A stretch of 64,000 bases of DNA. Origin: an uncultured Fretibacterium sp. GTDB taxonomy: Bacteria; Synergistota; Synergistia; Synergistales; Aminobacteriaceae. Both the position numbers and the translations under genes were made by a program. The stretch lies in assembly GCA_937915755.1 (NCBI GenBank), contig CALGGR010000149.1, positions 1 to 64,000 on the forward strand. Reading direction: 5' to 3'. The notes beneath the pieces are model-generated. The model searched no databases, was not told the DNA's origin, and saw nothing but the letters and a program-made list of their open reading frames with translations. Shown here piece after piece: positions 23,623-32,125 of this stretch (position 1 is its first letter; each line of letters opens with the position of its first letter).

Positions 23623-23630
23623 GCAAAAAT

Positions 23631-23683
23631 TTCCTCCCTGATGAGATATAATTCATTTATCCCAAAATATCATCGAGGAGGAA
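23631..23683 (+). promoter_or_regulatory. Inverted repeat pairing with the beta-glucosidase ribosome binding site, -10 box in the loop
   Basis: TTCCTCC plus GATGA (23631-23644) is complementary to TCATC plus GGAGGAA (23670-23683). The right arm contains the Shine-Dalgarno. The loop holds TATAAT at 23647-23652, so transcripts started there (near 23659) would lack the left arm. Only read-through RNA from the glycosyltransferase gene could form the hairpin. Confidence 0.5.
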
Positions 23684-23688
23684 TATTC

Positions 23689-25134
23689 ATGTCAGAAAAA
23701 CTTTTCCCAGCTTCATTCTTATGGGGAGGCGCAACAGCAGCAAACCAGTGCGAGGGAGCATACGACGTTGACGGTCGCGGACTTTCCAGCGTTGACACAA
23801 TCCCGGCAGGGCAAGACCGAATGAAAGTTGCACGAGGCGAAATGGAAATGCTTTCCCCTCAGCCCGGCTACACTTACCCCTCACATGAAGCAATCGACAT
23901 GTATCATCGTTACAAGGAAGACATCGCGTTGTTCGCTGAGATGGGCTTCAAGTGTTATCGCCTCTCGATAGCGTGGACTAGAATCCTCCCTAACGGCGAC
24001 GATGACACCCCCAACGAGTCTGGCTTGGCGTTCTATGAGTCGGTCTTCAAGGAATGCAGGAAGTACGGCATTGAACCGCTCGTTACGATTGACCACTTCG
24101 ACACACCGATAGCCTTAATCAAGAAGTACGGAGGCTGGCGCGACCGCAGAATGATTGACGCTTACCTCAAATACTGCCGTGCAATCTTCACGCGCTACAA
24201 GGGCCTCGTGAAGTACTGGATAACCTTCAACGAGATCAACATGCTCCTGCATATGTCGTTTATGGGAGCAGGGATTGTCTTTGCTGACGGTGAGGACAAG
24301 GCTCGGACAAAGTACACGGCGGCACATCATGAACTTTTGGCGAGCGCGGAGGCCGTGAAACTTGCACACGAGATTATGCCCGATGCGAAAGTCGGCTGTA
24401 TGCTCGCAGCGGGACAGTTCTACCCATATTCATGCTCACCCGCTGACATTCAGGACGGTCTCGAAAAGGACAGGGATAACTACTTCTTCACGGACATTCA
24501 GGCGAGGGGCGAGTATCCTGTCTGGGCATTGAAGCGAATGGAACACGCAGGAATCAGCGACATCGTTACAGAGGCTGACGCTGAGACGCTGAAGGCCGGG
24601 ACAGTTGACTTCGTTGCGTTCTCGTACTACTGCTCACGATGCACCAGCACAGACCCTGAAATCATCGCGCATCACTCCAAGCCCGGCAACGCTGTATTCC
24701 GTTCGGTCATAAATCCCTACCTCAAGAACACCGAATGGGGCTGGCAGATTGACCCTCTCGGCCTGCGAATCACAGTCAACACTCTCTATGACCGCTACCA
24801 GAAGCCTCTGTTTGTGGTCGAGAACGGACTCGGCGCAGTTGATACGTTGGAGGACGGGAAGATTCATGACACGTACAGGATAGAATACCTGAGGAATCAT
24901 CTTCTTGCGCTGAGGGACGCAATTACTGAGGACGGAATCCCTGTGATAGGGTTCACGGCGTGGGGCTGCATTGACCTTGTGAGTGCGTCAAGCGGAGAGA
25001 TGAGGAAGCGTTACGGGTTCATTTACGTTGACAAGGACGACGAGGGCAAGGGGACTTTGAAACGAATCAGGAAGGATAGCTTCTACTGGTACAAAGGAGT
25101 GATTGAGTCGAACGGCAGTAATCTTGATGAGTAA
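23689..25134 (+). CDS. 6-phospho-beta-glucosidase (glycoside hydrolase family 1)
   Basis: A 481-residue GH1 enzyme from the ATG at 23689, six bases after GGAGGA. It opens with FPASFLWGGATAANQCEGAY. The acid/base Glu is in ITFNEIN at about residue 180, and the nucleophile Glu is in VVENGLG at about 378. The 6-phosphate pocket signature is present near the C-terminus: Ser, Lys and Tyr in SASSGEMRKRYGF. That makes a phospho-substrate much more likely than a free beta-glucoside. Such enzymes hydrolyse cellobiose or salicin 6-phosphates brought in by a PTS. No PTS gene is present in this window, which is odd for an organism probably living on amino acids. Confidence 0.9.
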   Translation: MSEKLFPASFLWGGATAANQCEGAYDVDGRGLSSVDTIPAGQDRMKVARGEMEMLSPQPGYTYPSHEAIDMYHRYKEDIALFAEMGFKCYRLSIAWTRILPNGDDDTPNESGLAFYESVFKECRKYGIEPLVTIDHFDTPIALIKKYGGWRDRRMIDAYLKYCRAIFTRYKGLVKYWITFNEINMLLHMSFMGAGIVFADGEDKARTKYTAAHHELLASAEAVKLAHEIMPDAKVGCMLAAGQFYPYSCSPADIQDGLEKDRDNYFFTDIQARGEYPVWALKRMEHAGISDIVTEADAETLKAGTVDFVAFSYYCSRCTSTDPEIIAHHSKPGNAVFRSVINPYLKNTEWGWQIDPLGLRITVNTLYDRYQKPLFVVENGLGAVDTLEDGKIHDTYRIEYLRNHLLALRDAITEDGIPVIGFTAWGCIDLVSASSGEMRKRYGFIYVDKDDEGKGTLKRIRKDSFYWYKGVIESNGSNLDE

Positions 25135-25237
25135 TAGTGAGTTTGTGGAGCTGTGCAAATCTGGTGATGCCGGAGGAGTTGAGGAAGCCATAATGAATAG
25201 CGCGGGTGCCAACGGGAGCTACGATATGGCTTTATAG
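25127..25237 (+). pseudogene. Ankyrin-repeat protein fragment
   Basis: A 36-codon frame overlaps the end of the beta-glucosidase gene. It encodes MSNSEFVELCKSGDAGGVEE, then AIMNSAGANGSYDMAL, and ends at a TAG. The first part is the typical N-terminal capping pattern of an ankyrin protein (F-x-x-L-C-x-x-G-x-x-x-x-V-E-E-A-I), as in the full-length gene at 48489. It is too short to fold, so it is probably the remains of a lost ankyrin gene. Confidence 0.5.
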
Positions 25238-25242
25238 GGGAT

Positions 25243-25279
25243 AAAAACTCCCTCCTGCCATTACGACAGAAGGGAGAGT
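25243..25279 (-). terminator. Terminator of the flavoprotein gene, probably bidirectional
   Basis: ACTCCCT-CCTG pairs with CAG-AAGGGAG-AGT. On the minus strand T5 follows. It separates the convergent beta-glucosidase and flavoprotein genes. Confidence 0.75.
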
Positions 25280-25286
25280 GATTTCT

Positions 25287-25907
25287 TCAGCGTATGAAGT
25301 TCGTGAATGTTATTTCCTCATGGACTGGGTAGGATATTCCTGCGTTCTTTCCGGCCTCAATGCACTTCAAGAGCCATGCCATATTCTGACCGAGCGTCCT
25401 CATTGTCTGCATACCTTCGAGATCTTTTCGGACATCATCGGGAGTGAAGCCGTGAACCTGATTCCAGTATTGCGACGAAACTACGGGCATGTTGCGAATC
25501 GTGAAATACTTGTTGAGACGATCGAAAGCTGCCGTTGCTCCGCCCCTCCTGCAAGATACGACACAGGCCGCAGGTTTCCCCTCCAGTTTCTCGCCGCCCG
25601 AGAAGAATAACCTGTCCATGAACGCGCAGAGGCTTCCGGCAGGCCCTGAGTAATAAACTGGTGAGCCGACTACAAGCCCGCTGAACTCATCGAGTCGTGA
25701 GGTAAGTTGACAGACAGAGTCGTTGAAGATGCAATGCCCAAGCTCCTGACACTTAAAGCACGCGATACAGCCTTGCATTGCTTTTTTCCCGATCCAGAAG
25801 ATTTCGGACTCTACTCCGTTTTTCGAAAGGCTCGACGCGACTTCGGACAATGCTGTGAAAGTACAGCCATGCTCGTTTGGTGAGCCGTTAATCATTAGTA
25901 CCTTCAT
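25287..25907 (-). CDS. NADPH-dependent FMN reductase / iron-sulfur flavoprotein family
   Basis: A 206-residue flavodoxin-fold protein. The N-terminal FMN phosphate loop reads LMINGSPNEHGCTFTAL at 4-20. A Cys-rich loop, CIACFKCQELGHC, sits at about 47-59, where archaeal-type iron-sulfur flavoproteins bind a [4Fe-4S] cluster. GLVVGSPVYYSGPAGSLCAF at about 77-96 holds the second FMN loop. The physiological acceptor is unknown; relatives reduce quinones, nitro-compounds or O2. The Cys spacing is compatible with a cluster but not proof of one. It is a single gene on the minus strand, between two convergent or divergent units. Confidence 0.85.
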   Translation of the reverse strand: MKVLMINGSPNEHGCTFTALSEVASSLSKNGVESEIFWIGKKAMQGCIACFKCQELGHCIFNDSVCQLTSRLDEFSGLVVGSPVYYSGPAGSLCAFMDRLFFSGGEKLEGKPAACVVSCRRGGATAAFDRLNKYFTIRNMPVVSSQYWNQVHGFTPDDVRKDLEGMQTMRTLGQNMAWLLKCIEAGKNAGISYPVHEEITFTNFIR

Positions 25908-26043
25908 GAAAATTTTACCCCCTGAAATAATTATTACGCTGATATTTTACATTATTGACTTGGAAAATTTAGGCAAAATTGCGGTATACTATACGGAAAA
26001 ATTAAATGGGGCGTGATGTAATGATGAATGTAGAGGGAAAGAA

Positions 26044-27249
26044 ATGCTGACATTAGATAAGGTTTATCATGCTGCTTACGTTCTGAGGGAGTGCGCGAGG
26101 AAGACTGATTTAATCGCCGCGCCATTACTCAGCGAGGAGCATAATCTCTATCTCAAGACAGAGAATCTTCAGGTAACAGGGAGCTTCAAGCTGAGGGGAG
26201 CGTACTACAAGATCTCCCAGCTCAACGATGACGAGAAAGCGCGCGGAATAGTAGCGTGTTCAGCGGGAAATCATGCTCAGGGCGTTGCAATGGCAGCCTC
26301 ACGCAAAGGAATACCCGCAACAATCTGTATGCCGGATTCTGCACCGGTCATGAAGGTTGAAAGCACACGGAGGCTCGGCGCGAACATCGAACTCGTCAAA
26401 GGCGCGTATGATGACGCTCACGACAGGGCAGTCCAGCTCGTTGAGGAGACAGGGGCGACTTTCATTCACCCTTATGATGACGACTACGTTATTGCGGGTC
26501 AGGCGACTATAGGGCTTGAAATTCTCGACCAGCTTGAAGATGTCGAGGCTGTAATCGTTCCAATCGGGGGAGGCGGTCTGATTTCCGGGATTGCGTTCGC
26601 TGTGAAGTCGCTGAAACCTGACGTTAAGGTCTACGGGGTTCAGGCAGCTGGAGCGGCGAGCATGTACAATTCGTTCAAGGCTCATGAACGGAGGGTACTC
26701 GACAGCGTTTCGACATTTGCTGACGGAATAGCGGTCAAGAATCCCGGCGAGAACACTTACGATATAATCTCGAAATACGTTGATGACATCGTCTGTGTCT
26801 CGGAGGACGAAATCGCGGCGGCAATTCTCGCTCTGATCGAGAGGCAGAAGCTGATCTCAGAAGGTGCAGGGGCAGTTCCTGTAGCGGCGGCAATGTTCCA
26901 CAAGCTACCGATTGAGGGAAGAAAGACGGCCTGCATCGTCTCAGGCGGAAACATTGACGTGAACATTCTTTCACGCGTCATAACTCGTGGCCTAATCATG
27001 ACGGGCAGAAACATCAACCTTACGATTGAGCTTGTCGACAAACCGGGACAGCTTCAGCAGGTCAGCGAGATTGTAGCGTCATGCGGTGCAAACGTTGTGG
27101 CTGTATCATACGATCATGGTGATACGAACATGGCCATAAATTCGTGCTTCCTGAAGATTGCGCTTGAGACCCTCAACAGCGGACAGATTGAAGTTATCCG
27201 TCAGAGGCTCGGTGAGGCAGGCTTCAGAATCGTAACAGAGAGAGTTTAA
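26044..27249 (+). CDS. ilvA: Threonine ammonia-lyase (threonine deaminase) with ACT domain
   Basis: A 401-residue PLP enzyme of fold type II that turns threonine into 2-oxobutyrate and ammonia. The PLP lysine is in TGSFKLRGAYYKI at about 45-57. The glycine-rich phosphate cup PIGGGGLISGIAF is at about 178, and IVSGGNID at about 300. A single ACT domain, INLTIELVDKPGQLQQVSEIV, occupies roughly 325-401. This is the catabolic or allosteric single-ACT layout rather than the double regulatory domain of E. coli IlvA. Catabolic use would suit amino acid fermentation. The gene stands upstream of the M23 peptidase and glyQS on the same strand. Confidence 0.92.
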   Translation: MLTLDKVYHAAYVLRECARKTDLIAAPLLSEEHNLYLKTENLQVTGSFKLRGAYYKISQLNDDEKARGIVACSAGNHAQGVAMAASRKGIPATICMPDSAPVMKVESTRRLGANIELVKGAYDDAHDRAVQLVEETGATFIHPYDDDYVIAGQATIGLEILDQLEDVEAVIVPIGGGGLISGIAFAVKSLKPDVKVYGVQAAGAASMYNSFKAHERRVLDSVSTFADGIAVKNPGENTYDIISKYVDDIVCVSEDEIAAAILALIERQKLISEGAGAVPVAAAMFHKLPIEGRKTACIVSGGNIDVNILSRVITRGLIMTGRNINLTIELVDKPGQLQQVSEIVASCGANVVAVSYDHGDTNMAINSCFLKIALETLNSGQIEVIRQRLGEAGFRIVTERV

Positions 27250-27265
27250 GGGGGACTGATTAAAG

Positions 27266-28699
27266 TTGAATATATTGAAGAAGGGTTTTACGGGGTTGTT
27301 GCTGACGGTGATACTTGCGGGAAATGCTGATGCCGCGAAATGGAAAGAGCTTGTTTTCACCGACGATGTGAATCTGGGCATGGCCGAATTGACGCAGTAT
27401 TGCATGTTGCACGACATCACTGTTGCCGATGTTCTCTGGGCAAACAGCATTGAGAGCGCAGACATCAAAGCCGGCCAGTCGGTCTACCTTCCAGCGAACC
27501 ACGCGGACATGCTCGCAATATGGCAACACAAAGGAGCATGGCAGCCCACAGCGTTAGTGCCTGTAACAAGTGCCGCCGCCGCAAAACGTGCCGCAAAGTC
27601 CGACCCCAAGCCCGCAGAAGTTCCAGCTCCAAAGGCAGAGACTCCAGCTCCGAAAGTTGAGGAAGCTCCGGCGAAAGCAGAAGTTCCCGCAGTCTCAGAG
27701 CCTCAGAAATCGAACGATGACATAATGGCACAGCTTAGGGAGGAAGTTAAGACAGAAGCGATAAATTTCCCGCCCGAAAAGAAAGCCGAGACTCCTGCCC
27801 CTCAGGTTGCGGAAACTCCCGTGAAAGCCGAAACTCCAGCTCCGACGATTCAGCCAGCAAAGACAGCATCAGTTCCAACGCAGATCCCTCAGGTTAAAGC
27901 AGAGCCTTTACAGCCCGTGAAAACAGCAAAGACAGCGAAGACCTCCAAGAGCAAGAAGGAGACTCCCGCGAAAGTCATCGCAAACAGCGCGAAGCCCGAC
28001 AAGATTCTCACGAGCAAGCCAAAGAAGTCTGCAAGTCAGGAAATTCCCGGCCTGATGGATCCAATCATCGTTCTTTCGCCGAACGGAGATCCGTCAAAAG
28101 GCCCAATGAGGCTGATAATCTCAGGAGACAAGGTTGAAGTCGTCCAGCTCCCCAAGAGTGCCGCGCCGAAACGTCCGAGTCTTGCTGACCTTGACCACAC
28201 ATTCGGGACGAATCCGAGCTATCTTCCGCATTACAACTTGACACCGAAGCAGCGCGACCCATTCATTCTCAACATGGGGAACCTAGCGGGAAAAATGCTT
28301 TGGCCGGTTGACGGAAAAATCTCATCACCTTTCGGGAAATGGCGCGGAAATCACAGGCATCAGGGTATCGATATTCCCATGCCCGCCGGAACTCCCATAA
28401 GAGCCGCCCGCAACGGTGTAGTCTCAAGAACGGGCAACAACTCGACGATGGGCTTCAGGGGCTACGGGAACTTCGTCATCATGGATCACGGAGACGGACT
28501 GCAGACGTTCTACGCTCACTGCCTGAGCCTCGCTGTAGTTCAGGGACAGAGGGTTATGCAGGGACAGATTATCGCCTACGTAGGAAGCACGGGGCGTTCA
28601 ACGGGAAATCATCTCCACTTTGAAGTCCGCGTAAACAACAACAAGGTTGACCCTATGCGCTTCCTCGCAGGGAACACGCATTTAGCCTCGAACAAGTAG
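27266..28699 (+). CDS. Secreted LysM/M23 family metallopeptidase (LytM type)
   Basis: A 477-residue exported protein. It has a signal peptide at 1-23 (LLLTVILAGNADA) and a LysM-like segment at about 35-75 (LTQYCMLHDITVADVLWANS). A long Pro/Ala/Lys-rich linker with PAETPAPxVxEAP repeats runs to about 260. The C-terminal LytM/M23 domain has HQGIDIPMPAGTPIRAA, with the zinc His and Asp, and GNHLHFEVRVN, with the HxH pair. Such proteins cut peptidoglycan cross-bridges, or activate amidases when degenerate. All zinc ligands seem kept here. The start is a TTG at 27266, 16 bases after ilvA, and glyQ follows after 17 bases. Confidence 0.85.
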   Translation: MNILKKGFTGLLLTVILAGNADAAKWKELVFTDDVNLGMAELTQYCMLHDITVADVLWANSIESADIKAGQSVYLPANHADMLAIWQHKGAWQPTALVPVTSAAAAKRAAKSDPKPAEVPAPKAETPAPKVEEAPAKAEVPAVSEPQKSNDDIMAQLREEVKTEAINFPPEKKAETPAPQVAETPVKAETPAPTIQPAKTASVPTQIPQVKAEPLQPVKTAKTAKTSKSKKETPAKVIANSAKPDKILTSKPKKSASQEIPGLMDPIIVLSPNGDPSKGPMRLIISGDKVEVVQLPKSAAPKRPSLADLDHTFGTNPSYLPHYNLTPKQRDPFILNMGNLAGKMLWPVDGKISSPFGKWRGNHRHQGIDIPMPAGTPIRAARNGVVSRTGNNSTMGFRGYGNFVIMDHGDGLQTFYAHCLSLAVVQGQRVMQGQIIAYVGSTGRSTGNHLHFEVRVNNNKVDPMRFLAGNTHLASNK

Positions 28700-28716
28700 A
28701 AAGGAGATTTACGCAT

Positions 28717-29619
28717 TTGAACTTTCAGGAAATATATTTCAGGCTGGAAAATTTCTGGTCTCGCCAGGGCTGTATCATTCAGCAGCCGTATGATATTGAG
28801 GTAGGCGCAGGAACAATGAATCCCGCGACAGCTCTCCGCGTTTTGGGGCCTGAGCCTTGGAGGGTTGCTTACGTTGAGCCTTCGAGGAGGCCGTCAGATG
28901 GTCGTTACGGGAAGAATCCTAACCGACTTCAGCACTACTATCAGTATCAGGTCATCATAAAGCCCGCGCCCGCTAACATTCAGGAACTCTACATTGAGAG
29001 CCTCGCAAGTCTGGGAATAAATCCCGATGAGCATGATATTCGATTTGTTGAGGACGACTGGGAGAACCCTTCGACGGGAGCATGGGGGCTTGGCTGGGAA
29101 GTATGGCTTGACGGAATGGAGATCACTCAGTTCACGTACTTCCAGCAGCTAGGCGGTATCGACATGGAGAATGTTCCGGCTGAAATCACATACGGCATCG
29201 AGAGGATCGCAATGTACGTACAGAAAGCGGACAGCGTTTACGACCTTGAATGGGCTGGAAAAGTGAAGTACGGCGATGTACATTTGCAGAATGAGATTGA
29301 GCAGTCTCACTATAATTTCGAGGTTGCTGACACTGATATGCTGTTCAAACTTTTCGCGATGTACGAGAAAGAGGCCGGGCGAATCCTTGATGCTGGTTTC
29401 GTACTTCCTGCCTACGATTATGTCCTGAAGAGTTCACACACATTCAACCTTCTTGACGCTAGAAATGCAATCAGCGTAACCGAACGAACAGGCTACATCT
29501 CGCGTGTCAGGGCTTTGGCTTGCCGTTGCGCGGAGGCGTACAGGGCGCAGCGTGAGAAGATGGGCTTCCCGTTGATGGAGAAGTTCACGAACGAGACCGG
29601 AGAATTTTTCGGGGACTAA
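28717..29619 (+). CDS. glyQ: Glycyl-tRNA synthetase alpha subunit
   Basis: A 300-residue class II synthetase catalytic subunit of the bacterial alpha2beta2 enzyme. The N-terminus NFQEIYFRLENFWSRQGCII is diagnostic, as are EVGAGTMNPATALRVLGPEP and VAYVEPSRRPSDGRYG (motif 2 region), MEITQFTYFQQLGG and the EITYGIERIAMYVQ motif 3 region. The start is a TTG at 28717, with AAAGGAG about 12 bases upstream. It is followed after 16 bases by glyS. The two-subunit form is typical of Gram-negative bacteria and Synergistota. Confidence 0.97.
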   Translation: MNFQEIYFRLENFWSRQGCIIQQPYDIEVGAGTMNPATALRVLGPEPWRVAYVEPSRRPSDGRYGKNPNRLQHYYQYQVIIKPAPANIQELYIESLASLGINPDEHDIRFVEDDWENPSTGAWGLGWEVWLDGMEITQFTYFQQLGGIDMENVPAEITYGIERIAMYVQKADSVYDLEWAGKVKYGDVHLQNEIEQSHYNFEVADTDMLFKLFAMYEKEAGRILDAGFVLPAYDYVLKSSHTFNLLDARNAISVTERTGYISRVRALACRCAEAYRAQREKMGFPLMEKFTNETGEFFGD

Positions 29620-29635
29620 GGAGGGAATTTTCATC

Positions 29636-31726
29636 ATGCCAACAAAAGAAGACGCACTATACGTATTACTCGAAATCGGGACAGAGGAAATCCCTTCAAG
29701 GTTCATACCTTCCGCGCTTGAAGCACTGAAGAAATCGGCGGAGTCATCATTCGCGGCAAACAGGCTGACGTTCAATGAGGCGAAGACATACGCAACTCCG
29801 AGAAGACTTGTCCTCATCGTAAAAGACGTAAGCAGGTTTCAGTCAGAACAGGTTGACCTTCTGAAAGGCCCTCCCGTTTCATCAGCCTATGACGACAATG
29901 ACCAGCCCACACGCGCTGCAACAGGTTTCGCAAAGAGCAAGGGAATCGACGTTAACGACCTCAAGATCACGGAGATTAACGGCGTAAAGTACATAGCCGC
30001 AGAGATTCGTCAGGAAAGCAAGCCTGCTCTCGACGTTCTCCCCGAAATAATGAAGGGCTTAATTTCCGGCCTGACGTTCCCCAAGAGCATGTACTGGGAC
30101 AAATCGGGAGTGAGATTTGCGAGACCTATACGCTGGATTCTTGCGATGGCTGACACTGAGGTTATACCGTTCGAGTTCGGAGGCGTTAAATCGGGACGAA
30201 GGACAACGGGACACCGCTTCATGGGTCATAAGGTCATCGAAATTCCCAAAGCGTCAAAGTTCCTTGATATTCTTTACGACAACAACGTAATACTCGACCA
30301 GGATAAACGTCTCCAGACAATGAAAACCGCAATCGCGTCACTTCAGAAAGACTTTAAGGGAAATTTTGAGGTTGAGATGGACGCGGGAATACTTGAGGAG
30401 AATTTGTACCTCGTCGAATATCCTGTGCCGTTTGTTGGGAAATTTGAAGAAAAATATCTCGAAATCCCCGAAGAAGTCCTCACAACGTCAATGAAGAAGA
30501 ACCAGAAGTATCTCGCCGTCCGTAACCGCGACAAGGGCGGGAAGTTGGCACATTACTTTGTCGGAGTGAGCAATAATCTTGTTCCTGACATGAGTATAAT
30601 CCGAAAGGGCAACGAGAGGGTACTCAAAGCAAGGCTCGCAGACGCTGAATTTTTCTGGATCGAGGACAGGAAGATACCTCTTGCGTCATACGTAGACCGT
30701 CTTAAATCCGTAACGTATCAGGAAAAATTAGGGAGCGTTTACGACAAAGTGATGCTGACGAGGAAGCTGGCCTTGTGGTTCTGCGAACGCTACGGGATGC
30801 ATAATATAGCGTCACTTGTTGACCGGGCCGCGTACCTGTCGAAAGCTGACCTCGTTACGTCGATGGTGTTCGAGTTCACGGACTTACAGGGCGTAATGGG
30901 GCGCGAATACGCAAAGGCTGCCGGCGAAGACCCCAGAGTCGCGCTTGCGTTGTACGAACAGTATTTGCCGCTGACTGCTTCAGGGAAGACTCCGACCGAT
31001 GATGTTGGTGCAATCTTGGGACTCGCTGAGAGGGTTCACGTTATCACGGTGTGCCACAAGGCCGGACTTGAGGCTACGAGTTCGCAGGACCCCTACGGAT
31101 TGAGACGTGCGGCACGTTGCATAAACGAGACACTTTTTGCTAGGGGCTACAATTTTGACATGGCCGAAGCAGTTTCGGAGTCATGTAGGATTAACGAGGT
31201 TGACGACGAGACGAAAGCAAGGATACTCGACTTCATTCGACAGAGATTAACGGCACAGCTCCGCGAGAAGGGCTACGATGCTGAACTTGTAAGCTTGGGA
31301 ATCAGCGTTGCAGGTAACGTACCGTATCAGGCCATGAAGCTCATCGATACGCTTGCACAGGTCAAGGGCGAGGAATGGTTCACGGGACTTGCGGCTTCAG
31401 CGTTGAGGGTGAAGAACATTCTCGCTAAGAACGCGAAGGGTGTTGCCGATGTTGCGCCTGACGAGTCATTGATGACGGCTGAGGCAGAACGTGAGCTTTA
31501 CGCGGAAGTCATGAGGGTATCCGTGCCAGTTAGCGAGGCTGTTGAGGCTTACGACTGGGAAGGACTCACGAAGATTCTTGCGGAATTGTCGCCGGTTGTC
31601 GCGAAGTTCTTTGACGATGTTATGGTCATGGACAAGGACGAGGCTGTGAGGAATAATAGAATTGCCCTTCTCAGGGAATGCAACAAGTTATTCCTTGAGG
31701 CTGGGGATTTGAGCGTGTTATCGTAG
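29636..31726 (+). CDS. glyS: Glycyl-tRNA synthetase beta subunit
   Basis: A 696-residue beta subunit that binds tRNA-Gly and completes the alpha2beta2 synthetase. It opens with LLEIGTEEIPSRFIPSALEAL, the family signature. FPKSMYWDKSGVRFARPIRW lies at about 140-160, and the HD-like and anticodon-binding regions follow (KSVTYQEKLGSVYDK, DPYGLRRAARCINE). The C-terminal VMVMDKDEAVRNNRIALLRE and the length are normal. It is the last gene of its operon, with a strong terminator 18 bases on. A second copy of its final seven codons and terminator occurs 1.1 kb downstream. Confidence 0.97.
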   Translation: MPTKEDALYVLLEIGTEEIPSRFIPSALEALKKSAESSFAANRLTFNEAKTYATPRRLVLIVKDVSRFQSEQVDLLKGPPVSSAYDDNDQPTRAATGFAKSKGIDVNDLKITEINGVKYIAAEIRQESKPALDVLPEIMKGLISGLTFPKSMYWDKSGVRFARPIRWILAMADTEVIPFEFGGVKSGRRTTGHRFMGHKVIEIPKASKFLDILYDNNVILDQDKRLQTMKTAIASLQKDFKGNFEVEMDAGILEENLYLVEYPVPFVGKFEEKYLEIPEEVLTTSMKKNQKYLAVRNRDKGGKLAHYFVGVSNNLVPDMSIIRKGNERVLKARLADAEFFWIEDRKIPLASYVDRLKSVTYQEKLGSVYDKVMLTRKLALWFCERYGMHNIASLVDRAAYLSKADLVTSMVFEFTDLQGVMGREYAKAAGEDPRVALALYEQYLPLTASGKTPTDDVGAILGLAERVHVITVCHKAGLEATSSQDPYGLRRAARCINETLFARGYNFDMAEAVSESCRINEVDDETKARILDFIRQRLTAQLREKGYDAELVSLGISVAGNVPYQAMKLIDTLAQVKGEEWFTGLAASALRVKNILAKNAKGVADVAPDESLMTAEAERELYAEVMRVSVPVSEAVEAYDWEGLTKILAELSPVVAKFFDDVMVMDKDEAVRNNRIALLRECNKLFLEAGDLSVLS

Positions 31727-31790
31727 AGTGCAATGTGCTGTGAAAAGCTCCTCTCAGTGAATGGGAGGAGTTTTTTGTTGGAGCTGTCTT
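31707..31790 (+). repeat. Direct repeat, copy A: end of glyS plus terminator
   Basis: The last seven codons of glyS, its stop and its terminator reappear at 32809-32886. The terminator part is identical for 39 bases and the glyS tail differs by a few bases (VLS-stop is kept). Together the copies bracket about 1 kb carrying two secreted-protein genes. Confidence 0.7.
31744..31776 (+). terminator. Terminator of the glyQS operon
   Basis: GCTCCTCTC pairs with GGGAGGAG across a short loop, followed by T6. An exact 39-base copy of this terminator region occurs at 32840-32878. Confidence 0.88.
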
Positions 31791-31827
31791 TTCGCTGACC
31801 GCCTCAGTTTAAGCGTCTTACTGAAAT

Positions 31828-32121
31828 TTATTGTGGCGATGACTGGTTCAGACTTCCAAGATTATACAAGAAGTCTTTTGTTGACTCGCAAACCTCTGCC
31901 ATCTTCATATACAGTGGGTAAGCCCTAGGGTAAAAATTCAGCACAATGATTTCTGTTTCTGAAGGCTCATGATCCAGAGACAGCGGAAATCCTAAGCAGT
32001 CTCCCCCAGCAATCCCAGTACTATTGACCCAAACAATATGTTTATCGTCAGAAACCTCCGCAAATCCCGCTGAGGCAACAAACACTAACGCAATCAGCAA
32101 GGTACACGCAGTAATCTTCAT
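31828..32121 (-). CDS. Small secreted protein, unknown function
   Basis: A 97-residue protein from the ATG at 32121, which follows GGTGAGGAC. The longer frame to 32142 begins within the ribosome binding site region. Residues 1-20, MKITACTLLIALVFVASAGF, are a classic signal peptide with cleavage at FAE. The mature part has IVLNFYPRAYPLYMKMAEVC and two Cys that could form a disulfide. I recognise no family. It follows the next secreted-protein gene after four bases on the same strand, so they are co-transcribed. Both lie within the segment bracketed by glyS-tail repeats. Confidence 0.6.
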   Translation of the reverse strand: MKITACTLLIALVFVASAGFAEVSDDKHIVWVNSTGIAGGDCLGFPLSLDHEPSETEIIVLNFYPRAYPLYMKMAEVCESTKDFLYNLGSLNQSSPQ

Positions 32122-32125
32122 GTCC

